A stretch of DNA of 64,000 nucleotides, from the NCBI GenBank assembly GCA_004794655.1, contig SMMW01000568.1, forward strand, positions 248,001 to 312,000, given 5' to 3'. Source of the DNA: Marisa cornuarietis (lineage: Eukaryota; Mollusca; Gastropoda; Architaenioglossa; Ampullariidae). Below the pieces are notes generated by a model. It saw nothing but the letters and a program-made list of their open reading frames with translations, ran no database searches and was not told where the DNA came from. The translations under genes were made by a program, and so were the position numbers. Positions 36,301 through 47,435 of the stretch are shown here, piece after piece (the stretch's first letter is position 1; each line of letters starts with the position of its first letter).

Positions 36301-39300
36301 GATGTGCAGTACTTGTATTTTTTAAAATATTTTATTTGTTTGTTGTTGTGACTTTGTATGAGTGACTCAGTGATTTTTGTTCTATTTACAGGGGCAGAAG
36401 AACTGCTGAATCGATTAGAAAGTGTCATGCGAGAAAATGAAGTATCTTTGATTGCTGCCCGAGCAGAAAGGTCTGGATTTTTTTTTAATTCTCTCCCTTT
36501 TCCCTGTGAAAATTTGTTTTCCATTGGTCCTCGCTTAAGAACTTTTGGCGTTTCTATCGCATCATGGAAATTTATCATCACACTATCAGTTAAAGTAATA
36601 CAAGAGTAAAATACTTACAGCCTTCCTCTATAACATATTCATGGTTCTTCCACAGTCACTGTATGTGAATGCTTAACAATGACTGCATGTCCCACCAGCA
36701 CGTTCCAGGGTGGGATAGTGTGCTACTGAAGTTGTTAAGAGAAAGAACATCCATTGGAACGTGGAATGTAAACACATTTCATCAATGTGGCAAGGTGATG
36801 CAACTCACATATAAGATGCCATAGGAATAATACCAGGGGGACTTTGTGGAACTAACAGACATCAGACACAGCGGAGAAGAAACAAAACATGAATATTGTG
36901 AAGACTTCCTTGTATGGAAGGAAGTGGTTGGAGCCATCATCTCATGATCGAATAGTAGGCAACAGCAGCAAACTGAAAGACCACCAGGCTGATGGACAAT
37001 TTGCATGCATTTTGGAATGGAGACTTTCTGAAGGACTGCAACAGCAACAACTGGAATAGCCAGTATGAACTGGCTTTGGTGCATCTGTATTATCAGGTTT
37101 TCTAACAAGTATTATCAAGCTGTACCTCATTCTATATCTTACTCCAATTTAGATAAATGTTCTTGTAGATGTAGTGTACACATGTGCTTATATCATGTTA
37201 GGGAGGAGAGAAACTTCAACCAGACGTTAAGGCAGCAACAAGATGCAGCATACTTGGAGTCTTTACGGGCAGATCAAGAAAAGGTAAAGCCTGGACAATG
37301 CTCTAGGGTCTTGAACAATTACTAACCATGTTTTTCACAGCGAATTATGAAAAATGTATAGCCTAGTAGATTAGTTTAGTTCTCTGTTGTTAGTGATTTA
37401 CCACCTTAAAAATGTATAATTGGCTTGAGCTTTTTTCCTCTTTTTGTGCATTTGTTGATCGATGTGATCAATAAGGGATGACTGCATTCTAAAATGTATG
37501 TTTTTATTCTTCAGTCAGTAATTGTAAGTTTGTACCTTTTCTTTAAAGGTCAACTCACTCGCTGACCAAAAATCGCTGGAAACAGAGCACAAAGTAGTTT
37601 GGACCATTTAATTATTTTTTAGCTTCATTTGAAGCTTCTAAATAAAGTTCCAATCTGTAGGGCTGTATTCCAAATTCAGCTGTTTCATTTTTTGGGGTGA
37701 ACAAAATCGCTTCTTGAACACGACAACCTGAGTGATGTTTCTTCATTTGACTCGAAGACATGCACACTCGCTGTTACAAATTTTTCGATCGCGTAATAAA
37801 ACCTTCAGTACAGGAGAGTATTTTTTTCCTGCCTTCCTAGTTGCAGGTGAGAATGCTGATGTTTGAAGGCTTATATCTTTAAAATTAAGGATCGTTATGT
37901 ACTTATATTTTGGGAATTATTATTTTAAAACAAACTTAACCTGATCTTAAAGAAATAATGTTGCAGGCGAGTTGACCTTTAAGGGTTAATTAATCTCTTT
38001 TTGCAATTACATCTGTAGGAACGAAGGAAGAGAGAGGAACGTCAGAGATTGGAGGAAGAATTGCAAAAACAGAAAGATGAAGAAGCTCGCCTAGAGAGAA
38101 TACAAGAGGTAGTTGCTTGTGTTGTTTTATGACCATCGAGCTTCTGTAAGCATTAAGTCTGTCTTTTTTCTTTTGCACATTTCACAGAATTAAGTGCCTA
38201 AGCAAGGCTAAGGATAGCAGATAAAGAAGCTAAGAGTGCTTGTGTTTGCCAGCCTGTGGCTGCTGTCATGTATAAAGTAATTGCAGTTTCCTGTTTTAGA
38301 GAAGTACTGTTTAAGTACAGTTTATGATCACTAGATGATGGTTTGTAGTATTTTCTGAGATTATTCTTGTGGGAAAGTGTCAGGGGAATAAAATGTGCTA
38401 ATTTTGCATCTGTAGACCTAAACATTAACGATATTTATTTATTGTAGTAGCTTTCTGCTTTACATTCTCTTTCAATTGATCCAGGAACGCCAGCGGAAAA
38501 AGGAGGAACTTGCTCTGGAAATTCCTCCAGAACCTGATGCAGATCATCCAGATGCTATTCGCATAGTTCTTAAAACTCCCAATGGCAGACGTCTTGAGCG
38601 GCGATTTTTAGGCATACAGTCTTCCAAGGTATGGTTCCAATATTCTATATTTATCAAATGTTTATGCAGTTGATACAGTTTTTTTTTTAAGTGAGCAGAA
38701 GGAAATTCAATTTTTTTTCCAAATATAAAAAAAAGTATGTTGAGATCATTAGTTGTTCAGTGCTCAATCACTCTAGATCCAATCTACTTACTATATAGTT
38801 CTGGTGGCTTTGTGTTTAAAATGGAGGTCACACGATGACTACTGTCCTGAACTAGGCCCAGCGTATTAAAAATGTGACTTACTGACAGTGGATGATCTCA
38901 GATTTTAATTATAGGCAACCAGGATAAAAGGCTTGTCGTTTTATTAAAACAAAGCCCAGTGACCTATAGAGTGATAAATGCTGTGTAAATATTGGGGGTA
39001 TTTTAGTAATCAAGGAGTTTAATAGCAAGCAAGCTTGTTCACTACATCATGTCTCCCCACCTTTTTTTTTTAATAAGCTTTCAATATTTTGTAAGAACTG
39101 TAGCACTTATCAGGACTCCTTTTGTATTCTGTTGCAGTACCTGTACTTTTATGTGTTTTGCCATGCAGAGTGTCCAGATGACTTCCAGATAGTGACAAAT
39201 TTTCCCCGACGTGTTTTAAATTGTGAACCCACAGACGAAAAGTTTGATCCCCCTTCTTTCAAAGACTTAGGCCTTGGTAAATCAGAGCTGTTGTTTATCC

Positions 39301-39317
39301 ATGATAATGAAGCTTGA
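30381..39317 (+). CDS. FAF2: FAS-associated factor 2 / UBX domain protein 8
   Basis: Thirteen exons: 30381-30437, 30888-30956, 31653-31765, 33193-33308, 33645-33674, 33894-33994, 34243-34420, 34902-35000, 36392-36470, 37202-37283, 38019-38108, 38485-38628, 39138-39317. All phases close, giving 445 aa, equal to human FAF2. Domains in order: UBA (about 12-50, ubiquitin binding); a hydrophobic hairpin (about 90-122) that inserts in the ER or lipid-droplet membrane; a thioredoxin-like UAS domain (about 128-280, with VFYQGTYSQALNDAKRELRF); a charged coiled coil (about 280-350); and a C-terminal UBX domain with the p97/VCP-binding Phe-Pro-Arg motif at 408-410 (NFPRRVL). Family role: recruits p97/VCP in ER-associated degradation and lipid-droplet protein turnover. 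The start ATGGCGG has A at -3 and G at +4. Introns hold a 458-bp inverted-repeat element, a LINE endonuclease relic and a TTAA MITE. Confidence 0.98.
35231..35688. mobile_element. 458-bp inverted-repeat element (MITE) in FAF2 intron 8
   Basis: The left arm TAGCTCTTTAACCATCAAAAGT.. through AGTGAGCAAG pairs with the right arm ..CTTGCTCACT through ACTTTTGATGGTTAAAAAGCTA over about 50 bases with few mismatches. There is no coding capacity. TTAA lies in both arms, but the pairing extends beyond it, so the exact terminus and target duplication are unclear. Confidence 0.7.
36723..37070 (+). pseudogene. LINE endonuclease relic in FAF2 intron 9
   Basis: The frame reads LLRERTSIGTWNVNTFHQCG then KVMQLTYKM, the start of an APE endonuclease (normally IGTWNVRTL). 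In shifted frames it continues with sequence like the following 'GLTEIR' segment (36830-36880). It is heavily decayed, lies in sense orientation in the intron, and ends about 130 bases before exon 10. Confidence 0.65.
37547..37978. mobile_element. TTAA-flanked MITE (Kolobok-like) in FAF2 intron 10
   Basis: TTAA at 37543-37546 and at 37979-37982 flank a 432-bp element with terminal inverted repeats AGGTCAACTC / GAGTTGACCT. It has no open frame. The left end matches 7045-7100 and the right part matches 63314-63657, both next to THAP-coding sequence, so it appears to be a deletion derivative of a THAP transposon. TTAA duplication plus THAP is the Kolobok combination; piggyBac also uses TTAA but has different termini. 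Confidence 0.8.
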
Positions 39318-39900
39318 AGGAAGTTTCCATGGGTGGACAGTGCCTGGAGCTACTCAGAAAGGGCCTCACACTGCCATAGAATATTTCAGGCTGGATGGAT
39401 TATGCTTTTGTGGTCTCTGGATCCTTCTGAATCTTGCAGTAAAAATGAATGCCAGAAAAATCATGTGTTGGTTGTGAACTGGGGAAGGTTCTCACTGTCA
39501 CAGTGATGTGAATTGAGGTGTGTGGGACTGCAAGGTGAATTCAGCTATCACCGCTGAATTGCAGCCACTGGCAGGGATGCAGTTTCAAGTGCAAGACATG
39601 TTGACCTCCATGATAATGAGACATCATGCCAAGTGGAGTGGTGTAGAAGTGGACAGCAACTAATGATGTGATGTGATTCACAGTGCATGTGTATCAGAGG
39701 ATGTAGCTCATTTTGAATTACTAGATAACAAGCCACCATTTGTTCTCTTGTTGCTTATGCAGTCGTTCAGGTATGGCTTTAGAGTCCTCGAGCATTCCTT
39801 TTTATTTTTTCCGCCATGCTTGTAACACTTTCATAGCGCCTTTATATTCCTTATGAAAAGCAAAATCGAAAAAGAAATTATGGATAGATCAAAGAAAAAA

Positions 39901-39906
39901 AATAAA
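39901..39906 (+). terminator. Candidate FAF2 polyadenylation signal
   Basis: The first canonical AATAAA after the FAF2 stop (39317) is here, giving a 3' UTR of about 0.6 kb. Later signals exist (for example near 42135), so longer 3' ends are possible. Confidence 0.4.
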
Positions 39907-42900
39907 CATAATTGTAAGGAGCATAAATTGTACTGATGATTTTACGTGGTGATGGGTGAAAAATGCAGCCTGGCTTTTAATTACCATAAATGTAGAGGCA
40001 ATAAGGAAGATGCTTACAACTTTGATTCATCGACTCATTTTTTAACACTTTTGGGCAAAGGATTGGTCCTAAAAGTAACCATCCATGTGAGAAGTGGTGG
40101 TTTAAAATCTACTAACAAGTACATTCATAAAAGAAATAAAAGGTGCAAAAGCACAATTTTGTTATTTCTGTAATCAGTAGATTTTTTACAGATGATAGTA
40201 AGTGTATGTCTTACTTAACTAATTAAGATGTCCTATGATAAGGGGAGAAAAGAGTCTTTGACTAGTATGCTTGATTTTGTAGATTTCTTTCTGTTTTGTT
40301 TTTTTTGTTTACATCTATATTCAAGTTTGGAGGGATTTGTGACAATTAGGTACCAACTTTGCATGGTTGAAAAAGAAGTTGGGCAACGGAGAACATTTTC
40401 TTACCACCTGAAGTGATGTATATGTGTCAAAAATGCACAAAGAGTGATAGTTGACTGTTTTAAAATTTTAAATAGCCATCCTACTAGGATACTTAAAAAA
40501 ATTGTAGGAATTGGTGAATGCAGATCATTTTAGGGAAATCAGTATGGGACTTTCCATCTGCCTCCTTTAAGCCCTATTCAAAACTACTGAGGGGTTGAGC
40601 ACTATCCAAACAAGAGGCATACCTGTAGTGTACAGATGCATATTGTTTATTCTTCCCAGCACCAGTGGAACAAAATACATGCTTCTTTTCCTATATAAGA
40701 TTTTAAAGGAATGTGTGCTTTTTAATCTGCAATTTTAATAATAATTATAAACTTGTGAATAATATAGTGCCTAATCATGCTCATGAAGGAGCATGCTTTT
40801 AGCACTTAAGACAAGTAGGAAATATAGCATAGGAAAGACGGAAGGAGAAACAACTCTGCAGACGAATAATAAAAGACAAACATAAAAGACACAAAGAGGA
40901 ATCAGGTAACAAATGGGATGGAAAGTGTCATAAATCTACAGAGGCAGACAAGCAGGTGACTAGTCAGTTGACTATAATCACAACTACTGACAACTATGTT
41001 GATTGGTGCAAGAGTAATGCTCATTGAACAGATGTGTTTATTGCACTTTTGAAGGATTCTATGGCAAATTTGGAAGTGAAGAGAGTTTCACTGTTTTTGC
41101 GGCACAATACCTACAATTCAGCTGACCATATGTGGTTGATCTGGCAACAGGGATAGTGTACAGTCATCAGAAGAAGAGCAGTCTAGCTGGGATGTAGGAG
41201 AGAAGTCCATAGATGACAGGATCACCAGGTTTCATTGTGGGGTTACCGATGCTTGCATGAGTGTTCATGTGTTATCTCTGCTTGCCTGCTGGCTTGAGTG
41301 ATAAAAGCGCAAATGTTCTCCCATCTCCTAGGTCCTCCAAAGAAATTCTTATAAAAGGGGATATTTTCATCATTTTTTCAAAAAGTGCTTGAAACTGAAG
41401 ATAATTGCTCTTTTTTTTTTGTCAAGTGTCGAGCAAATGTTTGATGATTTACCCATGTAATAATGTGTTTGAAAACTTTTAGGTTGAATAAATGAGAATT
41501 TACTGTTTGTTTTTTTCTGTAAGCTGTTACATTGTCTCTTTATTTTATTTACAGTTCTTATTGAGTATAGGGTTGATAAGCAAAATTGTGGTAACACACT
41601 GGAACCTGCCTGTGTGACTGTATCCATCAGGCGATCTTTGGTCACTGCTTGTTAACAAAATAGCGGTTTGGATTACACATTAAGTTGCTAATGTCCAGTG
41701 AATTAATACTGAGAGTGGGAAATTACAATCTGAAACGGAATGAATGACTGAAAAAATGCACTCAAATCATAATTTTTCTGATCTTGTTGACTGTGATGCA
41801 TCATATTTAAATTGTTAATGTTTTAAGTTACAAATAAGCTGTTAGCTACAAAGTCCCATGCCATAATATGTTGAGGACAAAACTGATCAGAATCTACATA
41901 AGGCTTCATGTGAACGTATTAAAAATGGCAAAGAAATGCTGCTGCTCTGGAGAATTTACTAAACAAACAGATCACTTATGCAAAGCGTTTAGTTTGCACA
42001 CTTTCTCAACTTAACAATACATTTTTTTGTGAGAGGTTAATCATAGCTGGCAATCAGTTTACAATTTTTGTTAGTATCTTCATTTGTACAAAATCATTAC
42101 TCAAAACACTACATGAGGTGATGTTCAAAATAAAACACAGCATATATTTCATGTCTTTATTCTTAGTGTTCAACAGAAAAAAAATCTGACACATTTCTTG
42201 AGATGTAGCATTTAAGGCTGCGTGTTTAGCCCTTTAGTAAAAATACTGAGCATAGGTTTTACTGACATTGCTCATGGGTGAGAGATTTACTAAAATGTGG
42301 ATTTTTCTTTAGAAAGGAAATTGTGTGAATAAGCTGTAAAGAAGAGAAGTTTATAAATAATTTTTTAAGAATATTATAGCTATGAGAGATTGGATGTAGT
42401 CCACTCTTAAGATAGTCTTTTATAAAATTTGTCATAAGTCGTTTTCTGCTGCTTTTCCAGCAGCTTTTGATTTATTGATTCCTTTGAGGCAAGCATCAGT
42501 GTTAAGAAATAGCGAAACACTTGTACTCTTGAGGTTAACGGGGTTGTAAATATTGTGATGCAGACTGGAAACCATGCAAAAGCGATGGAAAACGGCTCAT
42601 ACCCATAATTTTAGTTACTTGAGCAACATAAACTAGCATTAAATACTCCCATCTACTCTCATCCTTACTGTATCTAATGTTTATGTTCATTATATCGATA
42701 GATATCGAGCACTTATTGCTGCATTTAAAAAGAGAAAGTGCTTCCACCTAAATGCACTTTTGCACTGTGTGGGCTGGGGAGGACAAACAGTTTTCTATCC
42801 ACCGCCATTTATACGAGACTGGCCGCATAAAAACACCAGCTACAGCATACAAATAAACTTATCGTTTCATCCCGTAACTGGCACCGGAAGTACCAGTCGT

Positions 42901-42985
42901 AGGGGAAACATGATGGAGTGTAGCAGAGGTGAACTCACGCCGGCAGGGCGGGTCTTGCGCAGGCATGAGAAGGTCCCCCAGTGAA
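39907..42985. other. Intergenic downstream of FAF2
   Basis: AT-rich, with several further AATAAA signals. No protein motif in any frame of note and no element recognised. Confidence 0.5.
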
Positions 42986-43215
42986 CAGCCAGTACTCTCC
43001 TTCGTGTTAGTCACTAATCTAGGAGGACCGTCTTCAGCAGGGTGTCGGACAACATGTCCGAATCACTTCAGTTTCTGCTGCTTGACAGAAGAAGGCAGAG
43101 ACTCCTGGTCACCTACCATGCAGTGACTATAGGCTGCGAACAAAGTCGTTCGTCTTTTGCTCCCTGTAGGAGGTCCGCATGAGTCTCCGGAAGCATTTCA
43201 TTTCGAACGCTTAGC
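42986..43215 (-). pseudogene. LINE RT C-terminal relic
   Basis: On the minus strand AFEMKCFRRLMRTSYREQKT NDFVRS matches the thumb-end block 'AFENKCLRRLLRISYKEHKT NDFVRN' of the 18937-19970 element. Scrambled homology to the following VGxQEPLL..VKRRKL segment continues across frameshifts. Confidence 0.6.
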
Positions 43216-43794
43216 TTTCCAAGGGCTCTCATTATCCGCTACCTCCTCAGTGTTGATCCGGCATTTCAATACCTATAATACTTTTAAAAATAAAATAAGA
43301 ACAAATTACTTTTTTTTACACACTTATTTGAAATCCCATAAAAAGGGTAAGACACTTTTTCTTTAGGTCTCAGGATTTTCTTTAATACATATAACTTAAA
43401 ATATAAAAGTGTGAGGCGCACTCTAGGAACTTGGAACACTAGATTAGAACGATGGGCAGTGGGTGAAAACAATTCCATCGAACAGAGCAAGTTAAATAAA
43501 AGTGTGTAAAATTAAAAAAAAAAGCAAATGTACGCAACAGGCATATCGTTTAACAAAAATTACGATTTCGTATTGTTTGTACAATTCATTTTAATGAGTT
43601 TGGTATAAAAATTTCAAAGTTTGTAATTTTCATTCATATTGAAACTTTCTTTTGCCATTCGCAAAGAATTACGTCTGTGCTTTCACTGAAGCAGTACGCG
43701 GTCCTTTCCACGATTGTTACCATCTTTCGTCTTCTTCTTTGTGGTAATTAATCGAACCGTGTCATCCGATTATGTTTTATTTTTAAATTTTGCT

Positions 43795-44000
43795 GAATAT
43801 GCTTCGTTCCTCATCAGACTTACGCGTTCTATCCCTCCCTCTTACAAAGACAGTCACATACGGACAACGGACGTTCTCCCTCTGTGCTGGTAAGCAGTGG
43901 AACTCTCTTCCACATCACATTCGCCACTAGGACTCCAAGGCTACATTCAAACGCTCTCTGACAACATATCTGTTCACCACGGACTTGTATTACACGTTCG
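43795..44000 (+). pseudogene. LINE ORF2 C-terminal relic
   Basis: LRSSSDLRVLSLPLTKTV, YGQRTFSLCAGKQWNSLPHH and, after one TAG, ATFKRSLTTYLFTTD. This is the same C-terminal block as at 21078-21296 but from a different subfamily. Confidence 0.7.
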
Positions 44001-44188
44001 TGTGTTCACAAAGTACTATCCCTGAACATTTTCCATTCTTAACTCCCTTGCAATACTGTATGTCATGCTAACCATCATGTAATGACTCCATATCTCACAC
44101 TGTTTACAGTACCTATATCCCTTCATACCTTCATCCATTGCTTTACGTTCTACTCTTATACCTCATCTTTATGTTGTTCAGTGACCTA

Positions 44189-46371
44189 TGAGGCCTGTAA
44201 GGTTGACGTCATCACCTGCGAGTGACTTCCCTTAGTTGGGGTAAACAAACCCGCCCACGAAGCCGCCAGCTTCGTGAGATTCGAAAACTATAAGACCAAG
44301 ACATTATTGAGCTAGTGTTAAAAAATCTGAATGCGCCATATGCTAAATATGGAAATAAAGTAGTAAGTCATTCGCATTTTTTTCATTGTTAAAAGTCCAT
44401 GTGTGCTAGTTGTGTTACTTATCCAAGTGCAAAACTATGTCAGTTATGTTTACAACAGGTGATGGATGAGTCGCCTATACCGAAATCACTGGATCAATTC
44501 TTTAACAACGCCTTTGCACCATGGGTCCTCATTAAGCTCATATTCATATTAGTCTAACTCTGTGGTATATAAAGATGATAATATTTTATACTATGATATA
44601 AATATCGTACTTAAAAGATGTATATTATCCATCCTGTTTTGTGGAAAAATATGTGGTGACAAAAATCGATGAACTGAATTTTAGATGTAAGGTCTATAAC
44701 TTTGTGTGTTCTTGTTTTGTACTTTTAACAAACATTAATAATCAATATAAATTTAATATAGGATTATTTATAGTTCATCACAGTTTAGATTGTCATATAT
44801 ATGCATACAAATCAAGATATATATATATATATACACAGGGAGACACTAAGATAGAACCCTGACTTTTAACCTACTGTAATTAAAACTGACCCATGGATTC
44901 CAGAAGTTTGTAAGTGGTGGATGAACATTCAATTATAATATTCTAATCTTAAAATTAATTGTAAAAAATGATATGATATAAGACAGGAGTACACATTTTC
45001 TCTAAAAATAACTGATGATTTTAATAGTCCTAAAGCTTAACTTTAAGGAAGAAAAATTCATAAGCCTTATCAAAACCAAAAACAAAATGGTAAGTGTATC
45101 CTAACTGCAGGATTAAAATAGATTGGAACTAAGTTCCAGGCTTCTTTTCAAACATCTTTTAACATTTCCTAGACAGCTATACTTTTACAATAGAACATAA
45201 AAACAGCACATGGACGATATATGATTTAAAGGAGATCTGTAGCATCATGAGATGCTGCTCTTTCTGTCAAACAATACTAGTGATAATTAAAAAAAAACTG
45301 ACAAACATCTATACGTGTAAATGAATATCTTGATGAAGATCTATGTGTTTCTATCAACCAGTGTGTGTGTGTGTGTTTGCTGCGCTGAGTGACGTGTGTG
45401 TGTGTGCATATGCAAAAGTAAGAGACAAGCAGCATAAAAGTGCTAAGTAAAAAACAAGCTAAAAATATCTTTTCAGAAGTAACCATAAAATTAAATTTAG
45501 CTTGATAGTTTGCAGATAAGCATTGAACCCGTGCACTGCAAACTGTCCAAGTTTATGACCCTTTTAGACTTAACAAAACTCTCCTTGAATCTTGTGTTAG
45601 TTATCTCTTTGCCTTGATTCATTTTCAAAAGTCACCAAAGTGTTTTATTTAACAATAGTGATTTAACATTCTTAAAATAATTGTAACTTTAGGGAAGTAG
45701 TGCGAATGAAAGGACCACCTATCAAAATTAATTAAACTGATATGTTAGTATTTTATATTACCAGTTTTTACTAGATCTTGCAGTCAGAAAAAATTACTAA
45801 ATTTGGGGTACTGCACGATGCAGTCTGTATTAAGTTTTTTTCTCTTTTGTTTTTCTATTTCCTTTCTATGAAATATTTTATGCTTGTTTTGAAAAAAACT
45901 GTACAAAATGAACAGTACTTCCATGAAATAAAATTTCACAGAATAAGTATTTTTTCGACTGTTATTGCTATTAAATAACAGGCACATAGAGCTGGTGTGG
46001 CCAACATTTTGACGAACCTACATAAAAGAATTGAAGGCAATGAGACGGTATTCTTTGAGTTGGCGCCACTTACTATCAGTAACTATGTAAGCGAATTACA
46101 ACTGTGACAGTAGAGTGACTTTTAGTAAGTTGTGTTGATTATTTAGCCAGCTAAAAAAAAACCAAAACAAATTATATTATTATTAGTAGATTATTCCACA
46201 GAATATGACCATGTATTTTTCACAGAAAAAAATCATGTGAAAACAGCTTTTAAATGCTTAAAAATGCGATGCTGTCTCACTGACAGCACACAGCCGCTTA
46301 GTCTTGGTCGTGTTTGTTTACCTCAAGTAAGGGCAAGTAACTCTCGCTCACATCAAACCTTACAGGCCTAA
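44189..46371. repeat. Inverted pair of a 60-base repeat, 2.1 kb apart
   Basis: GAGGCCTGTAAGGTTGACGT ... GTAAACAAAC (44189-44252) recurs in reverse complement at about 46312-46371 (TAGGCCTGTAAGGTTTGATGT ... GTAAACAAAC). The stretch between is AT-rich, without a gene, and includes a TG microsatellite at 45361-45413. It may be terminal repeats of one element or two copies in opposite orientation. Confidence 0.5.
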
Positions 46372-46715
46372 TACGTATCTCACTGTTCATCTTTCATTAA
46401 TCATTACTAGTCTGCGCAGAGAGTGCGATCTATCTTGGTCATGATGCTGCGCATTAAAAGTGCTCATTATTATTATATTATCGCCCCAGATATCTGCTAG
46501 CATCATGGCACACTCTTTCTTTTCTACCACCCCGCGGCGTGCGATGTGCATCACAGACAAACGTGCGTTATGGTACGCAGATTCTGTATACTTATATAAA
46601 GGTCCGCTAGTACTGAGCCATCCTACTCCCAACTATTTCTATCGCGCGCTCGCTGGCCCATCCCCTCGATCCCCAACCACACACTAACTCGCTTGCTCCC
46701 CCCTCCCCCTCACTC

Positions 46716-47435
46716 CTTTGCTCTTTTCGGTGCTGGTCTCCATCCAGAGCAAAGTTATGACCAATGGCAACGGCAAAACAGAGATCTTTATGAACGAGGT
46801 ACAGCTCGAAGTAAGCAGCTTCAAGTACTTGGAACCACCCTCTCCAAGGACGGCGGCTCCACGCAAGATATCCGCATCAGGATCGCAACAGCAACAGCAG
46901 CAATGGTTAGGTCAGATAGGATATGGCATAGCCACAAGATAAGGTTCACCACCAAATACAGCTAAGCTGTACAAATCCCTGGTAGTGCCGATCCTGCTGT
47001 ACGGATGTGACACGTGGACTCTGCTCGCCGAAACGGAAAGGAGAATCCAGGCATTCGAGAACAAGTGCCTGAGGATCTCATACAAAGAACATAAAACCAG
47101 CGACTTTTGTAAGAAACAAGATTGCCACACTCGTAGGACACCAGGAACCCGGGCCTTACTATCAACAGTCAAACGACGTAAGCTGGTCTTCTTTGGCCAT
47201 GTAACCCGGCACGACACCCTGTCGAAGACTATATATCCTTCAAGGCACGACGCCGAGGTGGCCAGAAGAAGAACTGGCTTACGAACGTCAAAGACTGGAC
47301 TGGTCGTCCTGTACAGGACCCTGACTATCGCTCACAATAGGCAAGAGTGGCGGGCCCTGTCATCTGCCACGTCTATCCATGTTCCCCCCCTCCCCAACGC
47401 CTGGTGCCAGGCAAGGGACTACTGATTGACTGACT
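46716..47435 (+). pseudogene. LINE RT 3' half with inverted 5' end
   Basis: Positions 46746-47435 are sense: SKVMTNGNGKTEIFMNE, LEVSSFKYLE, ILLYGCDTWTLLAETERRIQ and LVFFGHVTRHDTLSKTI, ending GGACTACTGATTGACTGACTGA. Positions 46716-46745 are the same element in antisense (GGATGGAGACCAGC... coding METSTEKSK on the minus strand). The sense part starts with AGAGCAAAG, whose antisense copy lies at 46716-46724. It is sister to 18937-19970 and disrupted by frameshifts. Confidence 0.85.

Noticed and set aside
42760..43126. Plus-strand frames at 42.8-43.1 kb
   Set aside because: The 3' part is the antisense of a LINE RT relic, so the plus-strand frames there are shadows.
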